A DNA stretch of 64,000 bases from Achromobacter sp. AONIH1. Lineage in GTDB: Bacteria > Pseudomonadota > Gammaproteobacteria > Burkholderiales > Burkholderiaceae_B. Position numbers and translations under genes: made by a program. The notes under the pieces are model-generated. The model had not been told where the DNA came from and did no database searches. It was given only the letters and a program-made list of their open reading frames with translations. The stretch spans positions 1,054,001 to 1,118,000 of the forward strand of contig NZ_CP026124.1 in assembly GCF_002902905.1 (NCBI RefSeq). The letters are read 5' to 3'. Positions 46,121 to 55,254 of the stretch are shown here, in pieces (position 1 is the stretch's first letter; every line of letters starts with the position of its first letter).

Positions 46121-47047
46121 TCAAAGCGCGGCGTCCGCCGCTTCTGAGGCGTCGCTGCAGACCTGCTTGATGGTCTGCCGCAGCCAGCGGTGCGCCGGGT
46201 CGCTGTCCAGCCGTGGCGGCCAGGCCTGCACCACCGTGACGGCGGGCATGTCGATGGGTACGTCGAAGGCGCGCAGGTCCAGGCCCAGGCGCTTGACGCC
46301 GGGCAGCAGGTGGCCGGGCATGGCGGGCAGAATCAGGTCGGAGTCGGCCAGCGCGAAGATGGCCGCGTAGAACGTGGGCGTGATCAGCGCGACGTGGCGG
46401 CTCAGCCCCTGCTCGGCCAGCGCCTCGTCGATCGGGCCGTGGCTGCGGCCGCGCCGCGACACGCCGATGTGTTCGTAGGCGGCGAAGCGGCGCGGCGTGA
46501 CGGCGCCGTGGAAGATCGCGTGCCCGCTGCGGGCCAGGCCGTGGAAGTTCGTCGTGAACAGCGTCTGCACCTTGATGTCGGCGCCGAACTTCTGCACGGA
46601 GCCGATGTACAGGTCGGCGTCGTCGTCCAGCGCGCCCGAATCGTGCTCGCCTTCCGAGACGAAGCGCAGCGTGGTGCGCGGGGCATAGCGGCGCAGGTGC
46701 TCGCGCAGCCGGCCGCCGAAGCCGCCGACGAAGACATCGTTGGCGCGCAGTGTGAAGATGCGTTCCAGCGTGGCCAGGTTCACGTCCTGGCCGAAGGCGC
46801 CCAGCACGGCCTGTGCCTGTTCAACCACGTTGCGCACTTGTTCGCGCAGGGCCAGCGCGCGCGGCGTGGGCGCCAGCCCGCGTCCGGAGCGCACCAGCAC
46901 CGGGTCGCCCACCGCTTCGCGAATGCGAGCCAGGCTGCGGCTCATGGCGGGCGTGCTGAGGTTGAGCCGGCGCGCGGCGCCGACGACGCTGCCTTCCTGG
47001 ATCAGGACGTCCAGGGTGACGAGCAGGTTGAGGTCCAGCGGTTTCAT
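46121..47047 (-). CDS. LysR-family regulator (NodD/LinR-like)
   Basis: 308 aa from the ATG at 47047 (MKPLDLNLLVTLDVLIQEGSVVGAARRLNLSTPAMSRSLARIREAVGDPVLVRSGRGLAPTPRA), whose opening places it in the NodD/NahR/LinR-like branch. The effector domain has FTLRANDVFVGGFGG and DLYIGSVQKFGADIKVQTLF. It is divergent from the VOC gene at 47202, so it probably controls the VOC and flavin reductase-like genes in response to an aromatic-type effector. Confidence 0.93.
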   Translation of the reverse strand: MKPLDLNLLVTLDVLIQEGSVVGAARRLNLSTPAMSRSLARIREAVGDPVLVRSGRGLAPTPRALALREQVRNVVEQAQAVLGAFGQDVNLATLERIFTLRANDVFVGGFGGRLREHLRRYAPRTTLRFVSEGEHDSGALDDDADLYIGSVQKFGADIKVQTLFTTNFHGLARSGHAIFHGAVTPRRFAAYEHIGVSRRGRSHGPIDEALAEQGLSRHVALITPTFYAAIFALADSDLILPAMPGHLLPGVKRLGLDLRAFDVPIDMPAVTVVQAWPPRLDSDPAHRWLRQTIKQVCSDASEAADAAL

Positions 47048-47080
47048 GCGCGCAAGCATACCGCGCTGGCATGGATACGA

Positions 47081-47118
47081 CCGTTCCGATTCATGCAATC
47101 GTCGATTTACCGGAACGG
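47081..47118. promoter_or_regulatory. Inverted repeat in the lysR-VOC divergent spacer
   Basis: CCGTTCCG (47081-47088) and CGGAACGG (47111-47118) are perfect 8-bp inverted repeats 22 bp apart, 34 bp upstream of the LysR start and 84 bp upstream of the VOC start. LysR tetramers can bind two separated half-sites like this. Confidence 0.45.
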
Positions 47119-47201
47119 CATTCCCCGCAGGCAAATGCGAGCCCAACATTTGCGCCTGGTCGGCGCATGGGCGCCCGCTCTATAAGAGGAAGGAGAGAGA
47201 T

Positions 47202-47684
47202 ATGGCGCTGGAAGTGCTGGAACTGCACCATCATGCGGTGCGCATGCCCCTGGGCAAGGTCGAGGCGATGGGCGCGTTCTATGGCGATGTGCTGGGCCTG
47301 GATACGGACCAGGGCCGCTGGCAGATCCCCGGCATCGCGGGCTATTTCCTGGACATGGGCAATGACTGTCAGATCCATCTGCTGGGCAGCGATGGTCCGT
47401 CGCCTTATTCCCAGGGCCCGGGCCGCGACCCGGTGGAAAACCACGTGGCGCTGGCGGTGCGCGACATCGCCGCGTCCGAGCAGGAGCTGCGGCGCCTGGG
47501 CGTGGACTACTGGAAGCTGGACAACGTGGCCGCGCCCGAGCTGATGCAGCTGTTCCTGCGCGATCCGGTCGGCAACCTGATCGAGCTGCACCAGATCGGC
47601 CGTTGCCGCTGCAAGCGCAGCGACCGCGCCTTCGCCGACGCCAAGGCCGCCACCGGCGCCACGCCGACCGAGGGCAAGGGCTGA
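47202..47684 (+). CDS. VOC-family protein (glyoxalase/bleomycin resistance/dioxygenase fold)
   Basis: 160 aa from ATG 47202, with AGGAAGGAGAG upstream. VOC pattern: LELHHHAVRMPLGKVEAMGAFYGDVLGL, then NHVALAVRDIAASEQELRRLGVDYW and LFLRDPVGNLIELHQ, with His and Glu in the metal-ligand positions. A Cys-containing C-terminal tail (GRCRCKRSDR) is extra. It is co-oriented with the flavin reductase-like gene (5-bp gap) and opposite the LysR gene, suggesting an aromatic ring-cleavage or lyase step. Confidence 0.85.
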   Translation: MALEVLELHHHAVRMPLGKVEAMGAFYGDVLGLDTDQGRWQIPGIAGYFLDMGNDCQIHLLGSDGPSPYSQGPGRDPVENHVALAVRDIAASEQELRRLGVDYWKLDNVAAPELMQLFLRDPVGNLIELHQIGRCRCKRSDRAFADAKAATGATPTEGKG

Positions 47685-47689
47685 TCGAC

Positions 47690-48391
47690 ATGTTCATTGA
47701 TCTGGAAGCGCTGCCGGGGCCGGCGCGCTACAAGCTGCTGACCGGGGCCATCGTGCCGCGCCCCATCGCCTGGATCGTGTCGCGCGATGCGCGCGGCACG
47801 ACCAATGTGGCGCCCTTCTCCTTCTTCAACCTGATGTCCGGCGATCCGCCGCTGATCTGCGTGGGCATCGGCGTGCGCGACGGCGCGCCGAAGGACACGG
47901 CGCGCAATATCGCGGAACGCGGCGAATTCACGGTCAACCTGGTGTCGTCCGCGCTGGCCTCGCGCATGAATGTGACGGCGGTGGATTTCCCGCACGGCGT
48001 GGACGAGGCGCAGGAAGCCGGGCTGCTGCTGGCGCCCGGCGAGCGCGTCTCGGTGCCCCGGGTGGCGCAGTCGCCGGTGTCGTTCGAATGCCGGCTGCAC
48101 CAGTTGCTGCGCATCGACGGACGCAGCCTGGTGATCGCCGAGGTGGCCGCCATGCACGCCCGCGATGATGTGGTGTCCGACCCGGAACGCCTGTACCTGG
48201 ACGGCTCGCGCATGGACCTGCTGGCCCGGCTGCACAATCCGGGCTGGTACTGCCGCCCGCAGGCCGACTTCCAGATGCCGCAGCTGACGCGCGCGCAATG
48301 GGACGAGATCAAGCGGGACGGCCGCGCAGAGGAATACCTGGAACATAATCCGCTGGCGCCGCGACCGGCGGCGCTGTCCGAGGCCGGCTGA
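47690..48391 (+). CDS. Flavin reductase-like domain protein (split-barrel FMN-binding)
   Basis: 233 aa from ATG 47690 (MFIDLEALPGPARYKLLTGAIVPRPIAWIVSRDARGTTNVAPFSFFNLMSGDPPLICVGIG), which is the start of the flavin reductase-like split-barrel family (the PRPIAWVST signature). FEC-RLHQLLRIDGRSLVIAEV and LARLHNPGWYCRP follow. Members are FMN-dependent oxidoreductases or the reductase partners of monooxygenases. It follows the VOC gene closely, so it probably serves the same pathway. Confidence 0.88.
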   Translation: MFIDLEALPGPARYKLLTGAIVPRPIAWIVSRDARGTTNVAPFSFFNLMSGDPPLICVGIGVRDGAPKDTARNIAERGEFTVNLVSSALASRMNVTAVDFPHGVDEAQEAGLLLAPGERVSVPRVAQSPVSFECRLHQLLRIDGRSLVIAEVAAMHARDDVVSDPERLYLDGSRMDLLARLHNPGWYCRPQADFQMPQLTRAQWDEIKRDGRAEEYLEHNPLAPRPAALSEAG

Positions 48392-48451
48392 GGCCGCGCA
48401 TTCGATCCCGGGCCGGCCGCGTGTTGCGGGCCGGCGCCGGCAGCAGCCCGC

Positions 48452-49384
48452 TCAACGCCCTGGCCGCGCCTTCAGATCCCCCATTTCCTCGTGCATCAGC
48501 TGATGCGCATACCGCGAGAACACGCTGACCAGCCGGGTGCGGGTGTGGTACGGCGGATAGAGCAGCGCCACCGTCACCGCCACCGCCGGGGTGAAGGGGC
48601 GCACCTCCACGCCGTTGGCCTCGTATTCCTCGTGGGCGGCCAGCGGGTTGATCAGGGCCACGCCCAGCCCCGCGCCCACCAGTGCGCAGACCGATGAGCC
48701 CAGGCTGGCCTCGGCCACCGTCTGGCGCTCGACCTTGGCGGCCTTGAACACCGCGTCGATGCGTTCGCGCAGCGGCGTGCTGCTGGGAAAGGAAATGAAG
48801 GGCTCGCCGGCGAAGTCGGCGGGCTTGAGCTTCTTCAGCTTGGTCAGCCGGTGCCCCTTGGGCAGCACCGCCACGCAATTCATGGTCATGACCGGTTCGA
48901 CCTGGATGCCGGGCGCCTCGCCCGACAGCATCGCCAGCCCGGTGTCGCAGAAGCCCGAGCTGATCCAGTTGTGCACGGCGCTGGCGCTGCCCGAATGGAT
49001 GGACACCATCACATCCGGGTACTCGGTCTTGAAGGCGGCCACGATGCGGGCCAGCAGCCCGCCGGCCAGGCGCGGCATGGCCGCCACGCTCAGGCGGCTG
49101 GCGCTGAACGAGCGGATGCTGGCGGCGGCGGACTCCAGGCCGGCCAGTCCGATGAAGGTTTTTTCCACCTCTTGAAAGAAGCGCGACCCGTCCTGGGTCG
49201 GCGTCAGCCGGCTGCCGTTGCGGTCGAACAAGGGAAACTGGGTGATCGCTTCCAATTGCGCGATTAAGCGGCTAACGTGCGGCTGCGAGGTGTGGACCCG
49301 CCGCGCGGCGGCAGTCATGGAGCCGGTCATCATGACGGCTCGGAATGCCTCGATGTGTCGCAAGCCCATTCGTGGAATGGCCAT
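48452..49384 (-). CDS. LysR-family regulator (OccR/NocR-like)
   Basis: 310 aa from the ATG at 49384. HTH: MGLRHIEAFRAVMMTGSMTAAARRVHTSQPHVSRLIAQLEAITQFPLFDRNGSRLTPTQDGSRF; effector domain SAVHNWISSGFCDTGLAMLSG, FISFPSSTPLRERID and SLGSSVCALVGAGLGVALINPLAA. It is divergent from the binding-protein gene at 49556 and probably controls the amino-acid importer and threonine aldolase operon. The spacer contains GTAT-N6-ATAC (49394-49407), a possible LysR half-site pair. Confidence 0.93.
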   Translation of the reverse strand: MAIPRMGLRHIEAFRAVMMTGSMTAAARRVHTSQPHVSRLIAQLEAITQFPLFDRNGSRLTPTQDGSRFFQEVEKTFIGLAGLESAAASIRSFSASRLSVAAMPRLAGGLLARIVAAFKTEYPDVMVSIHSGSASAVHNWISSGFCDTGLAMLSGEAPGIQVEPVMTMNCVAVLPKGHRLTKLKKLKPADFAGEPFISFPSSTPLRERIDAVFKAAKVERQTVAEASLGSSVCALVGAGLGVALINPLAAHEEYEANGVEVRPFTPAVAVTVALLYPPYHTRTRLVSVFSRYAHQLMHEEMGDLKARPGR

Positions 49385-49555
49385 ATCAAATCCGTATAGA
49401 GGAATACCCGATTGGAACTGGATAAAACCATAACGCTAGTTGATACTTTTCGCCAGCCGCGGGGCTCATCGCGGGACGAGGCGGTTGCCGGCGGGTGCGG
49501 TGCCGCTGATCGGAATCATATGCAAGCGCCGGTGCTCCGGCGCCAAGGGAATAAG

Positions 49556-50461
49556 ATGAAAGCTTTTGCCGCGCTCTCCATCGCCGCGCTGTCGGCCGCC
49601 GCCACCGCCCACGCCGAAGGCCCCAGCCGGCTGGACAAGATCCGTGAAACCGGCGTGATCACGCTGGGCCATCCGGAAACCTCGGTCCCCTTCGCCTACC
49701 TGGACGGCAACCAGAAGCCGATCGGCTACACGGTGGAAATCTGCCAGCAGGTCGCCCAGTACGTGAAGGAAGCGCTCAAGCTGCCCAAGCTGGAAGTGCG
49801 CTACAACCCGACCACCTCGGCCACCCGGATCCCGCTGCTGGCCAACGGCACCATCGACCTGGAATGCGGCAACACCACCAATAAGGAAGACCGGCACAAG
49901 TTCGTCTCCTTCGCCCCGACCACCTTCCTGGCCCAGGTCGTGGTGGTGGCGCGCAAGGACGGCGGCGTCGACCCGAACAACCTGGCCACCTTCAAGGGCA
50001 AGTCGATCGCGGCGCAGGCCGGCGGCCAGACGTTCAAGCTGGCATCCCAATTGAACGCGCAGGGCAACCTGGGCATCACCATCGTGCCGGCCAAGGACAC
50101 CGGCGAGACCTTCCTGATGGTCGAATCCGGCCGCGTCGCGGGCACGATGAACGACGACGGCCTGGCCTACGGCTCGGTGGCCTCGTCCAAGGATCCCTCC
50201 GCCTTCGTGATCGGCACCAAGGGCTATGAGCTGGCGCCCTACGGCATCATGCAGCCCAAGGACGACCCGGCCTTCAAGAAGGTGGTGGACGGCGCCGTGC
50301 TGGACATGATCAAGAACGGCAAGGTCGCGGCGCTGTACGAGAAGTACTTCAATTCGCCGATCCCGCCCAAGCAGATCAACCTCAAGTACCCCATGAGCGA
50401 CGCCTTCAAGCGCGCGCTCGCCAACCCGACCGATTCGGGCGACCCCAAGGCCTACGAGTAA
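49556..50461 (+). CDS. Amino-acid ABC transporter substrate-binding protein (GltI type)
   Basis: 301 aa from ATG 49556 (AAGGGAATAAG upstream); the longer frame from 49412 is not family-like. Signal peptide FAALSIAALSAAATAHA. The GltI/SBP_bac_3 body is clear: LDKIRETGVITLGHPETSVPFAYLDGNQKPIGYTVEICQQVA, NPTTSATRIPLLANGTIDLECGNTTNKEDR and EKYFNSPIPPKQINLKYPMS. It is likely to bind glutamate, aspartate or a related acidic amino acid. An 11-bp GC hairpin follows, probably protecting this highly made component. Confidence 0.9.
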   Translation: MKAFAALSIAALSAAATAHAEGPSRLDKIRETGVITLGHPETSVPFAYLDGNQKPIGYTVEICQQVAQYVKEALKLPKLEVRYNPTTSATRIPLLANGTIDLECGNTTNKEDRHKFVSFAPTTFLAQVVVVARKDGGVDPNNLATFKGKSIAAQAGGQTFKLASQLNAQGNLGITIVPAKDTGETFLMVESGRVAGTMNDDGLAYGSVASSKDPSAFVIGTKGYELAPYGIMQPKDDPAFKKVVDGAVLDMIKNGKVAALYEKYFNSPIPPKQINLKYPMSDAFKRALANPTDSGDPKAYE

Positions 50462-50472
50462 GCGGCTGAGGC

Positions 50473-50499
50473 GCCGCGCGGCCGCGACGGCCGCGCGGC
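50473..50499 (+). other. Intercistronic hairpin after the binding-protein gene
   Basis: GCCGCGCGGCC-GCGAC-GGCCGCGCGGC, a perfect 11-bp stem between the SBP gene and the permease gene. Such stem-loops stabilise the upstream mRNA or partly end transcription, raising SBP over permease levels. Confidence 0.6.
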
Positions 50500-50546
50500 G
50501 GCAATGGGGTCTGGCGCCGCCCGGCGCCGAAACTTGAGGCGGATTC

Positions 50547-51296
50547 ATGAATTACAACTGGAGCTGGAGCGTATTCCTGGACATGTCGCCGGACGGCGTG
50601 CATACCTTCCTGGAAACGCTGCTGATCGGCGTGGGGTGGACGCTGGCGCTGTCCCTGATCGCCTGGGTCTTCTCGCTGCTGCTGGGCTCCTGCCTGGGCG
50701 TGATGCGCACGGCAAGCTCGCGCGCCCTGAACTTCGCCGGCGCGGCCTATGTCGAGGTGTTCCGCAACATCCCGCTGCTGGTGCAGATGTTCCTCTGGTA
50801 TTTCGTGCTGCCCGAGCTGTTGCCGCATGCCTGGGGCGTGGCCATGAAGCAGATGCCGCAGCCCTGGGGCCAGTTCCTGCCGGCGGTGCTGTGCCTGGGT
50901 TTCTATGGATCGTCGCGCGTGGCCGAGCAGGTGCGCGCGGGCATCCAGTCGCTGCCGCGCGGCCAGCTCCAGGCCGGCATCGCGCAGGGGCTGACCGAGG
51001 CGCAGGTGTACCGCTACATCATCCTGCCGCAGGCCTACCGCATCGTGCTGCCTCCGCTGACGTCCGAGTTCATGGGCACGATCAAGTATTCGTCGGTGGC
51101 GCTGACCATCGGCCTGCTGGAGCTGACCGGCCAGGCGCGCTCGATGCAGGAATTCAGCTTTCACATCTTCGAGGCGTTCTCGGCCGCGACCGCGGTCTAC
51201 CTGATTCTGAACGGCGTGGTGGTGCTGGGCATGCGCATGCTCGAGCGCCGCGTGGCCATCCCCGGGCTGATCGGCCCGGCGGGCAAGAGTCGCTAG
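50547..51296 (+). CDS. Amino-acid ABC transporter permease (GltJ type)
   Basis: 249 aa, HisM/GltJ-type inner-membrane permease with about five TMs (TLLIGVGWTLALSLIAWVFSLLLG) and the coupling loop QLQAGIAQGLTEAQVYRYIILPQAYRIVLPPLTSEFM. It opens MNYNWSWSVFLDMSPDG as GltJ proteins do. The gene follows the SBP gene after the hairpin and is 9 bp from the second permease gene. Confidence 0.92.
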   Translation: MNYNWSWSVFLDMSPDGVHTFLETLLIGVGWTLALSLIAWVFSLLLGSCLGVMRTASSRALNFAGAAYVEVFRNIPLLVQMFLWYFVLPELLPHAWGVAMKQMPQPWGQFLPAVLCLGFYGSSRVAEQVRAGIQSLPRGQLQAGIAQGLTEAQVYRYIILPQAYRIVLPPLTSEFMGTIKYSSVALTIGLLELTGQARSMQEFSFHIFEAFSAATAVYLILNGVVVLGMRMLERRVAIPGLIGPAGKSR

Positions 51297-51305
51297 GGGC
51301 GCGCC

Positions 51306-51995
51306 GTGGGTAAATTCGATTTCGACGCCATCGCCAGCGCCCTTCCCTATCTGTTCAAGACGGGAATGACGTTCACGCTGACGCTGACCTTGCTGGCCGC
51401 CGTGATGGGGCTGGCGCTGGGCACGCTGCTGGCCATGATGCGGCTGTCGCGCTTCAAACTGCTGTCGGTGCCGGCCGGCATCTACGTGAACGTGATGCGC
51501 TCCATCCCGTTGCTGCTGGTCATCTTCTGGTTCTATTTCCTGGTGCCCTACATGGCCGCCTGGGCGCTGGGCTCGCCCACGCCGGTGCGCGTGGGCGCGT
51601 TCAATTCGGCGGTGATCACCTTCACCCTGTTCGAGGCCGCCTACTTCTGCGAAATCATGCGGGCCGGCATCCAGTCGATCTCGCGCGGGCAGGTCTCGGC
51701 CGGCCTGGCGCTGGGATTGAGCCCGTGGCAGGGCATGCGCTACGTGGTGCTGCCGCAGGCCTTTCGCAACATGATCCCGGCGCTGCTCACGCGCGTCATC
51801 ATCCTGTTCCAGGATACGTCGCTGGTGTATGTGCTGTCGCTGACGGACTTCCTGGGCGCGGCCTCCAAGATCGGCCAGCGCGACGGCCGGCTGGTGGAGC
51901 TCTATCTGTTCGTGGCGCTGGTGTATTTCCTGATCTGCTTCACCGCCTCGCGGCTGGTCAAGCGGCTGGAAAAGCGCGCCCGCGTGCTGCGCTAG
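51306..51995 (+). CDS. Amino-acid ABC transporter permease (GltK type)
   Basis: 229 aa beginning at a GTG (51306) with GGGGCGCGCC upstream ([31 protein letters not shown]). Membrane segments and the coupling loop [35 protein letters not shown] match GltK. It forms the channel with the GltJ-type protein. The DnaA-box sequence TTATCCACA lies just after the stop. Confidence 0.92.
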   Translation: MGKFDFDAIASALPYLFKTGMTFTLTLTLLAAVMGLALGTLLAMMRLSRFKLLSVPAGIYVNVMRSIPLLLVIFWFYFLVPYMAAWALGSPTPVRVGAFNSAVITFTLFEAAYFCEIMRAGIQSISRGQVSAGLALGLSPWQGMRYVVLPQAFRNMIPALLTRVIILFQDTSLVYVLSLTDFLGAASKIGQRDGRLVELYLFVALVYFLICFTASRLVKRLEKRARVLR

Positions 51996-51997
51996 CT

Positions 51998-52006
51998 TAT
52001 CCACAG
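51998..52006 (+). other. DnaA-box sequence outside the origin
   Basis: Exact TTATCCACA between the second permease gene and the ATPase gene, 9 bp before the latter's start. It coincides with the intergenic region and may be chance. Confidence 0.35.
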
Positions 52007-52014
52007 GTGCAACG

Positions 52015-52773
52015 ATGCAAGCCTCTCCGAATCCTCCGATGATAGAAATCAAGCAGGTCAGCAAGTGGTATGGATCCTTCCAGGTGCTGGATGCCTGCAC
52101 CACCGCCGTGGCCAAGGGCGAAGTGGTGGTGGTCTGCGGACCGTCCGGCTCGGGCAAGTCCACGCTGATCAAGACCGTCAACGCGCTGGAACCCTTCCAG
52201 CAGGGCGAGATCATCGTCAACGGCACCTCCGTGGGCGATCCGCGCACCAACCTGCCCAAGCTGCGTTCCGTGGCCGGCATGGTGTTCCAGCATTTCGAGC
52301 TGTTCCCGCACCTGAGCGTGACCGAGAACCTGTGCCTGGGCCAGGTCAAGGTGCTGGGCCGCGGCCGCGACGAGGCGCGCCAGCGCGCGCTGGCGCTGCT
52401 GGAGCGCGTGGGCCTGTCGGCGCACAAGGACAAGCATCCCGGCGAGTTGTCCGGCGGCCAGCAGCAGCGCGTGGCGATCGCGCGCGCGCTGTCGATGGAT
52501 CCGGTGGTCATGCTGTTCGACGAGCCGACCTCGGCGCTGGACCCCGAGATGGTCAACGAGGTGCTGGACGTGATGACGGACCTGGCCGGCGAAGGCATGA
52601 CCATGATGGTGGTGACCCATGAAATGGGATTCGCCCGCCGCGTCGCCGACCGCGTCATCTTCATGGACGGCGGCAAGATCGTCGAGGACTGCCCGAAAGA
52701 GCAGTTCTTCGGCAATGTCGAGGAGCGTGCGCCGCGCACGCGTCAGTTTCTTTCCAAAATTCTCCAGCACTGA
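52015..52773 (+). CDS. Amino-acid ABC transporter ATP-binding protein (GltL/GlnQ type)
   Basis: 252 aa, Walker [10 protein letters not shown] (42-50), Q-loop [18 protein letters not shown], signature [19 protein letters not shown], Walker [17 protein letters not shown]-loop [14 protein letters not shown]. It powers the GltIJK-type importer. The threonine aldolase gene starts 5 bp downstream, so the operon probably includes it. Confidence 0.94.
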   Translation: MQASPNPPMIEIKQVSKWYGSFQVLDACTTAVAKGEVVVVCGPSGSGKSTLIKTVNALEPFQQGEIIVNGTSVGDPRTNLPKLRSVAGMVFQHFELFPHLSVTENLCLGQVKVLGRGRDEARQRALALLERVGLSAHKDKHPGELSGGQQQRVAIARALSMDPVVMLFDEPTSALDPEMVNEVLDVMTDLAGEGMTMMVVTHEMGFARRVADRVIFMDGGKIVEDCPKEQFFGNVEERAPRTRQFLSKILQH

Positions 52774-52778
52774 AAGTC

Positions 52779-53837
52779 ATGACCGAGCAAACCTTCGCCC
52801 CACGCCCCGCCAACGCCGTCGACCTGCGCAGCGATACCGTCACCCTGCCCACCGAGGCCATGTACGAGCGCATGCGCGGCGCGCCGATCGGCGATGACGC
52901 GCTGGATGGCGATCCCACCGTGCGCGAGCTGGAAGCCTACGTCGCGGCGCAGCTGGGCAAGCAGGCCGGGCTGTTCGTGCCCAGCTGCACCATGGCCAAC
53001 CTGCTGGCCGTGCTGGCGCAGACGCAGCGCAATGAGCAGGTCATCCTGGAGTCCACCGCGCACATGTACACCTCCGAGCGCGGCGCGGCCACCTTCACCG
53101 GCGTGTTCTATCACTGTGTGCCGGGCGCGGACGGCGCCATGGACTTGAACCGGCTCGAAGAGGCGCTGCTGACCGAAGGGATGCGCCTGAAGACCTCGCT
53201 GGTGGCGATGGAGACCACGCACAACAACGCCGGCGGCACCGTGCTGCCGCTGGACCACATGCGGTCGGTGTACGGCATGGCCAACAGCCGCGGCATCTCG
53301 GTGCACCTGGACGGGGCGCGCATGTACAACGCCGCCGTGGCGCTGGGCGTCACGCCGCTGGACATCGCGCAGCACGCCGACACTGTGTCGCTGTGCCTGT
53401 CCAAGGGCCTGAGCGCGCCGGTCGGCGCGGTGCTGGCCGGGCCGCGCCCGCTACTCGCCAAGGCCCGCACGCTGCGCCGCATGCTGGGCGGCGCGCAGCG
53501 CCAGGCCGGCATCATGGGCGCGGCCGGACTGGAGGCCGTGCAGACCATGGGCGGCCGGCTGGCCGAGGATCACGCCACCGCCGCGCGGCTGAGCGAGGGA
53601 CTGAACCGCCTGCACCCGCGCCTGTCGGCCACCGTGCCGCAGACCAATATCGTGCAGGTCGAGACCGCCGACTCCGGCATGGGCAACGCGCAGTGGGTCC
53701 AGGCCCTGGCGGCCGAGGGCGTGCTGACCCGCCCCTGGGGCGTGACGCGGCTGCGCTGCGTGACCCATCGCCACATCGGCGCGGCCGACATCGACCGCGC
53801 CGTGCAAGCCTTCGGCCGGGTGCTGCAGGCCAGCTGA
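52779..53837 (+). CDS. Low-specificity L-threonine aldolase family protein
   Basis: 352 aa PLP enzyme, beta-eliminating lyase/threonine aldolase family: VDLRSDTVTLPTEAMYERM, IGDDALDGDPTVRELE, ESTAHMYTSERGAA, VHLDGARMYNAAVALG, and the PLP Lys209 in VSLCLSKGLSAPVGAVLAGP. It should cleave L-allo-threonine/threonine or beta-hydroxy amino acids to glycine plus aldehyde. Its place at the end of the amino-acid importer operon suggests the imported substrate is a beta-hydroxy amino acid or related compound, an inference only. Confidence 0.9.
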   Translation: MTEQTFAPRPANAVDLRSDTVTLPTEAMYERMRGAPIGDDALDGDPTVRELEAYVAAQLGKQAGLFVPSCTMANLLAVLAQTQRNEQVILESTAHMYTSERGAATFTGVFYHCVPGADGAMDLNRLEEALLTEGMRLKTSLVAMETTHNNAGGTVLPLDHMRSVYGMANSRGISVHLDGARMYNAAVALGVTPLDIAQHADTVSLCLSKGLSAPVGAVLAGPRPLLAKARTLRRMLGGAQRQAGIMGAAGLEAVQTMGGRLAEDHATAARLSEGLNRLHPRLSATVPQTNIVQVETADSGMGNAQWVQALAAEGVLTRPWGVTRLRCVTHRHIGAADIDRAVQAFGRVLQAS

Positions 53838-53935
53838 ACCGGCTCTTCCCGGAGCCGCTTGCGGCCTGGGTTGCGACGCGGATTTCCTCGTCGATTGCAT
53901 CGCCTGCCGACACGCGGGCGATGCGATAATGCCGC

Positions 53936-54841
53936 ATGTCTCCCCCCTCCCTCACCCGCAAGGATTACCTCTGCGCGCTCGCCGTGGTGGTGATCTGGGG
54001 CCTGAATTTCGTCGTCATGAAAACGGGCCTCAAGGGCCTGTCGCCGATGATGCTCGGCGCGCTGCGCTTCGCGCTGGCGGCCTTTCCCCTGATCCTGTTC
54101 GTGCGTCCGCCCAGGCTGCCCTGGCGCTGGATCGCGGCTTATGGCCTGGCGCAGGGCCTGGGCCAGTTCGGGCTGCTGTTCGTGGCGCTGCAGGCCGGCA
54201 TGCCCGCCGGCATGGCCTCGCTGGTGATCCAGACGCAGGCCTTCTTCACGCTGCTGCTGGCCGCTCCGCTGCTGCGCGAACGCGCGCGCCGGCATCACTG
54301 GATCGGGTTGGGCGTGGCCGCGCTGGGCCTGGCCGTGATCGCGCTGGGCCGTGGCGACGGACCGGGCCAGATGACCATGATCGGTTTCGTCCTGACGCTG
54401 GGCGCGGCCTTCATGTGGGCGGTGTCGAACATCATCGTGCGTCTGGCCAGCAACCGTGCGCCCGGCTACGACCCCTTCGCGTTCATCGCCTGGAGCAGCC
54501 TGGCGCCGGTGCTGCCCTTCCTGCTGCTGGCGGTGCTGATCGACGGCTGGGAGCCGGTGCTGGGCATGCTCGCCGGCATGGGCTGGGGCGAGGCGCTGTC
54601 GGTGCTGTACCTGGCGGTGCTGGCGACGCTGGTGGCCTATACGCTGTGGACGCGCCTGCTGACGCGCCATCCGGCCGCGAAGATCGCGCCGTTCTCGCTG
54701 CTGGTGCCGGTGGTGGGTCTGTCGGCGGCGGCCGCCGCCTATGGCGAGGCGCTGATGCCGCTGCAATGGCTGGGCGCCGCCGGGGTGCTGGCGGGCCTGA
54801 TCGTCAACCAGCTTGGCGGGCGCTGGATCCGCGGCCGCTGA
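53936..54841 (+). CDS. eamA: EamA-like DMT exporter
   Basis: 301 aa with ten hydrophobic segments and two EamA domains. It closely follows E. coli EamA: TRKDYLCALAVVVIWGLNFVVMKTGLKGLSPMMLGALRF, GMPAGMASLVIQTQAFFTLLL and KIAPFSLLVPVVGLSAAAAAYGE. E. coli EamA exports O-acetylserine and cysteine; the closeness of the match supports a similar role. The start ATG 53936 has no strong ribosome site upstream. It stands alone, 98 bp after the threonine aldolase. Confidence 0.85.
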   Translation: MSPPSLTRKDYLCALAVVVIWGLNFVVMKTGLKGLSPMMLGALRFALAAFPLILFVRPPRLPWRWIAAYGLAQGLGQFGLLFVALQAGMPAGMASLVIQTQAFFTLLLAAPLLRERARRHHWIGLGVAALGLAVIALGRGDGPGQMTMIGFVLTLGAAFMWAVSNIIVRLASNRAPGYDPFAFIAWSSLAPVLPFLLLAVLIDGWEPVLGMLAGMGWGEALSVLYLAVLATLVAYTLWTRLLTRHPAAKIAPFSLLVPVVGLSAAAAAYGEALMPLQWLGAAGVLAGLIVNQLGGRWIRGR

Positions 54842-54954
54842 TCAGGTCGCGCGCCTGCCGGCGCGCCGGCCATGCTGACAATTCCCTGTCCGCGCCCGTG
54901 CCGCGTGGGCCCATCCACCGCCGGGACTAAGCCGCCCGGCGTGGCGGCGCGGTC

Positions 54955-55254
54955 CTACAGCTGCTCGAAGCGGATGTAGCGCTTGTCGGTGTACTCCCGG
55001 CGCGTGACGATCTCGGCCACCCAGGCGCCCGGCGGGCCGCGCCGCAGCCATTCCAGCATGTGGTCGACCTGGTCGGGCGTGCCCTGCACCAGGGCCTCGA
55101 CCGTGCCGTCCTCCATGTTCTGCACCCAGCCGCGCGCGCCCAGCAGATGGGCGCGCCGGACCGTGGCATGGCGGTAGCCGACGCCCTGCACCTTGCCGCT
55201 GACGGTGACGTGGACGGTTTCCAGATGGGTGTCCGGGTGATGGGGGTCTTGCAT
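54955..55254 (-). CDS. acyP: Acylphosphatase
   Basis: 99 aa. The catalytic pair Arg28 (GKVQGVGYRHATV) and Asn46 (ARGWVQNMEDGTVEAL) is present. It hydrolyses acyl phosphates such as acetyl or carbamoyl phosphate. A short HHPDTH N-terminus is specific to this copy. It is a stand-alone gene on the minus strand between two + strand genes. Confidence 0.93.
   Translation of the reverse strand: MQDPHHPDTHLETVHVTVSGKVQGVGYRHATVRRAHLLGARGWVQNMEDGTVEALVQGTPDQVDHMLEWLRRGPPGAWVAEIVTRREYTDKRYIRFEQL

Noticed and set aside
50406..52739. 777-residue minus-strand frame opposite the GltIJKL-type genes
   Set aside because: Antisense to three clear transporter genes; low-complexity composition.
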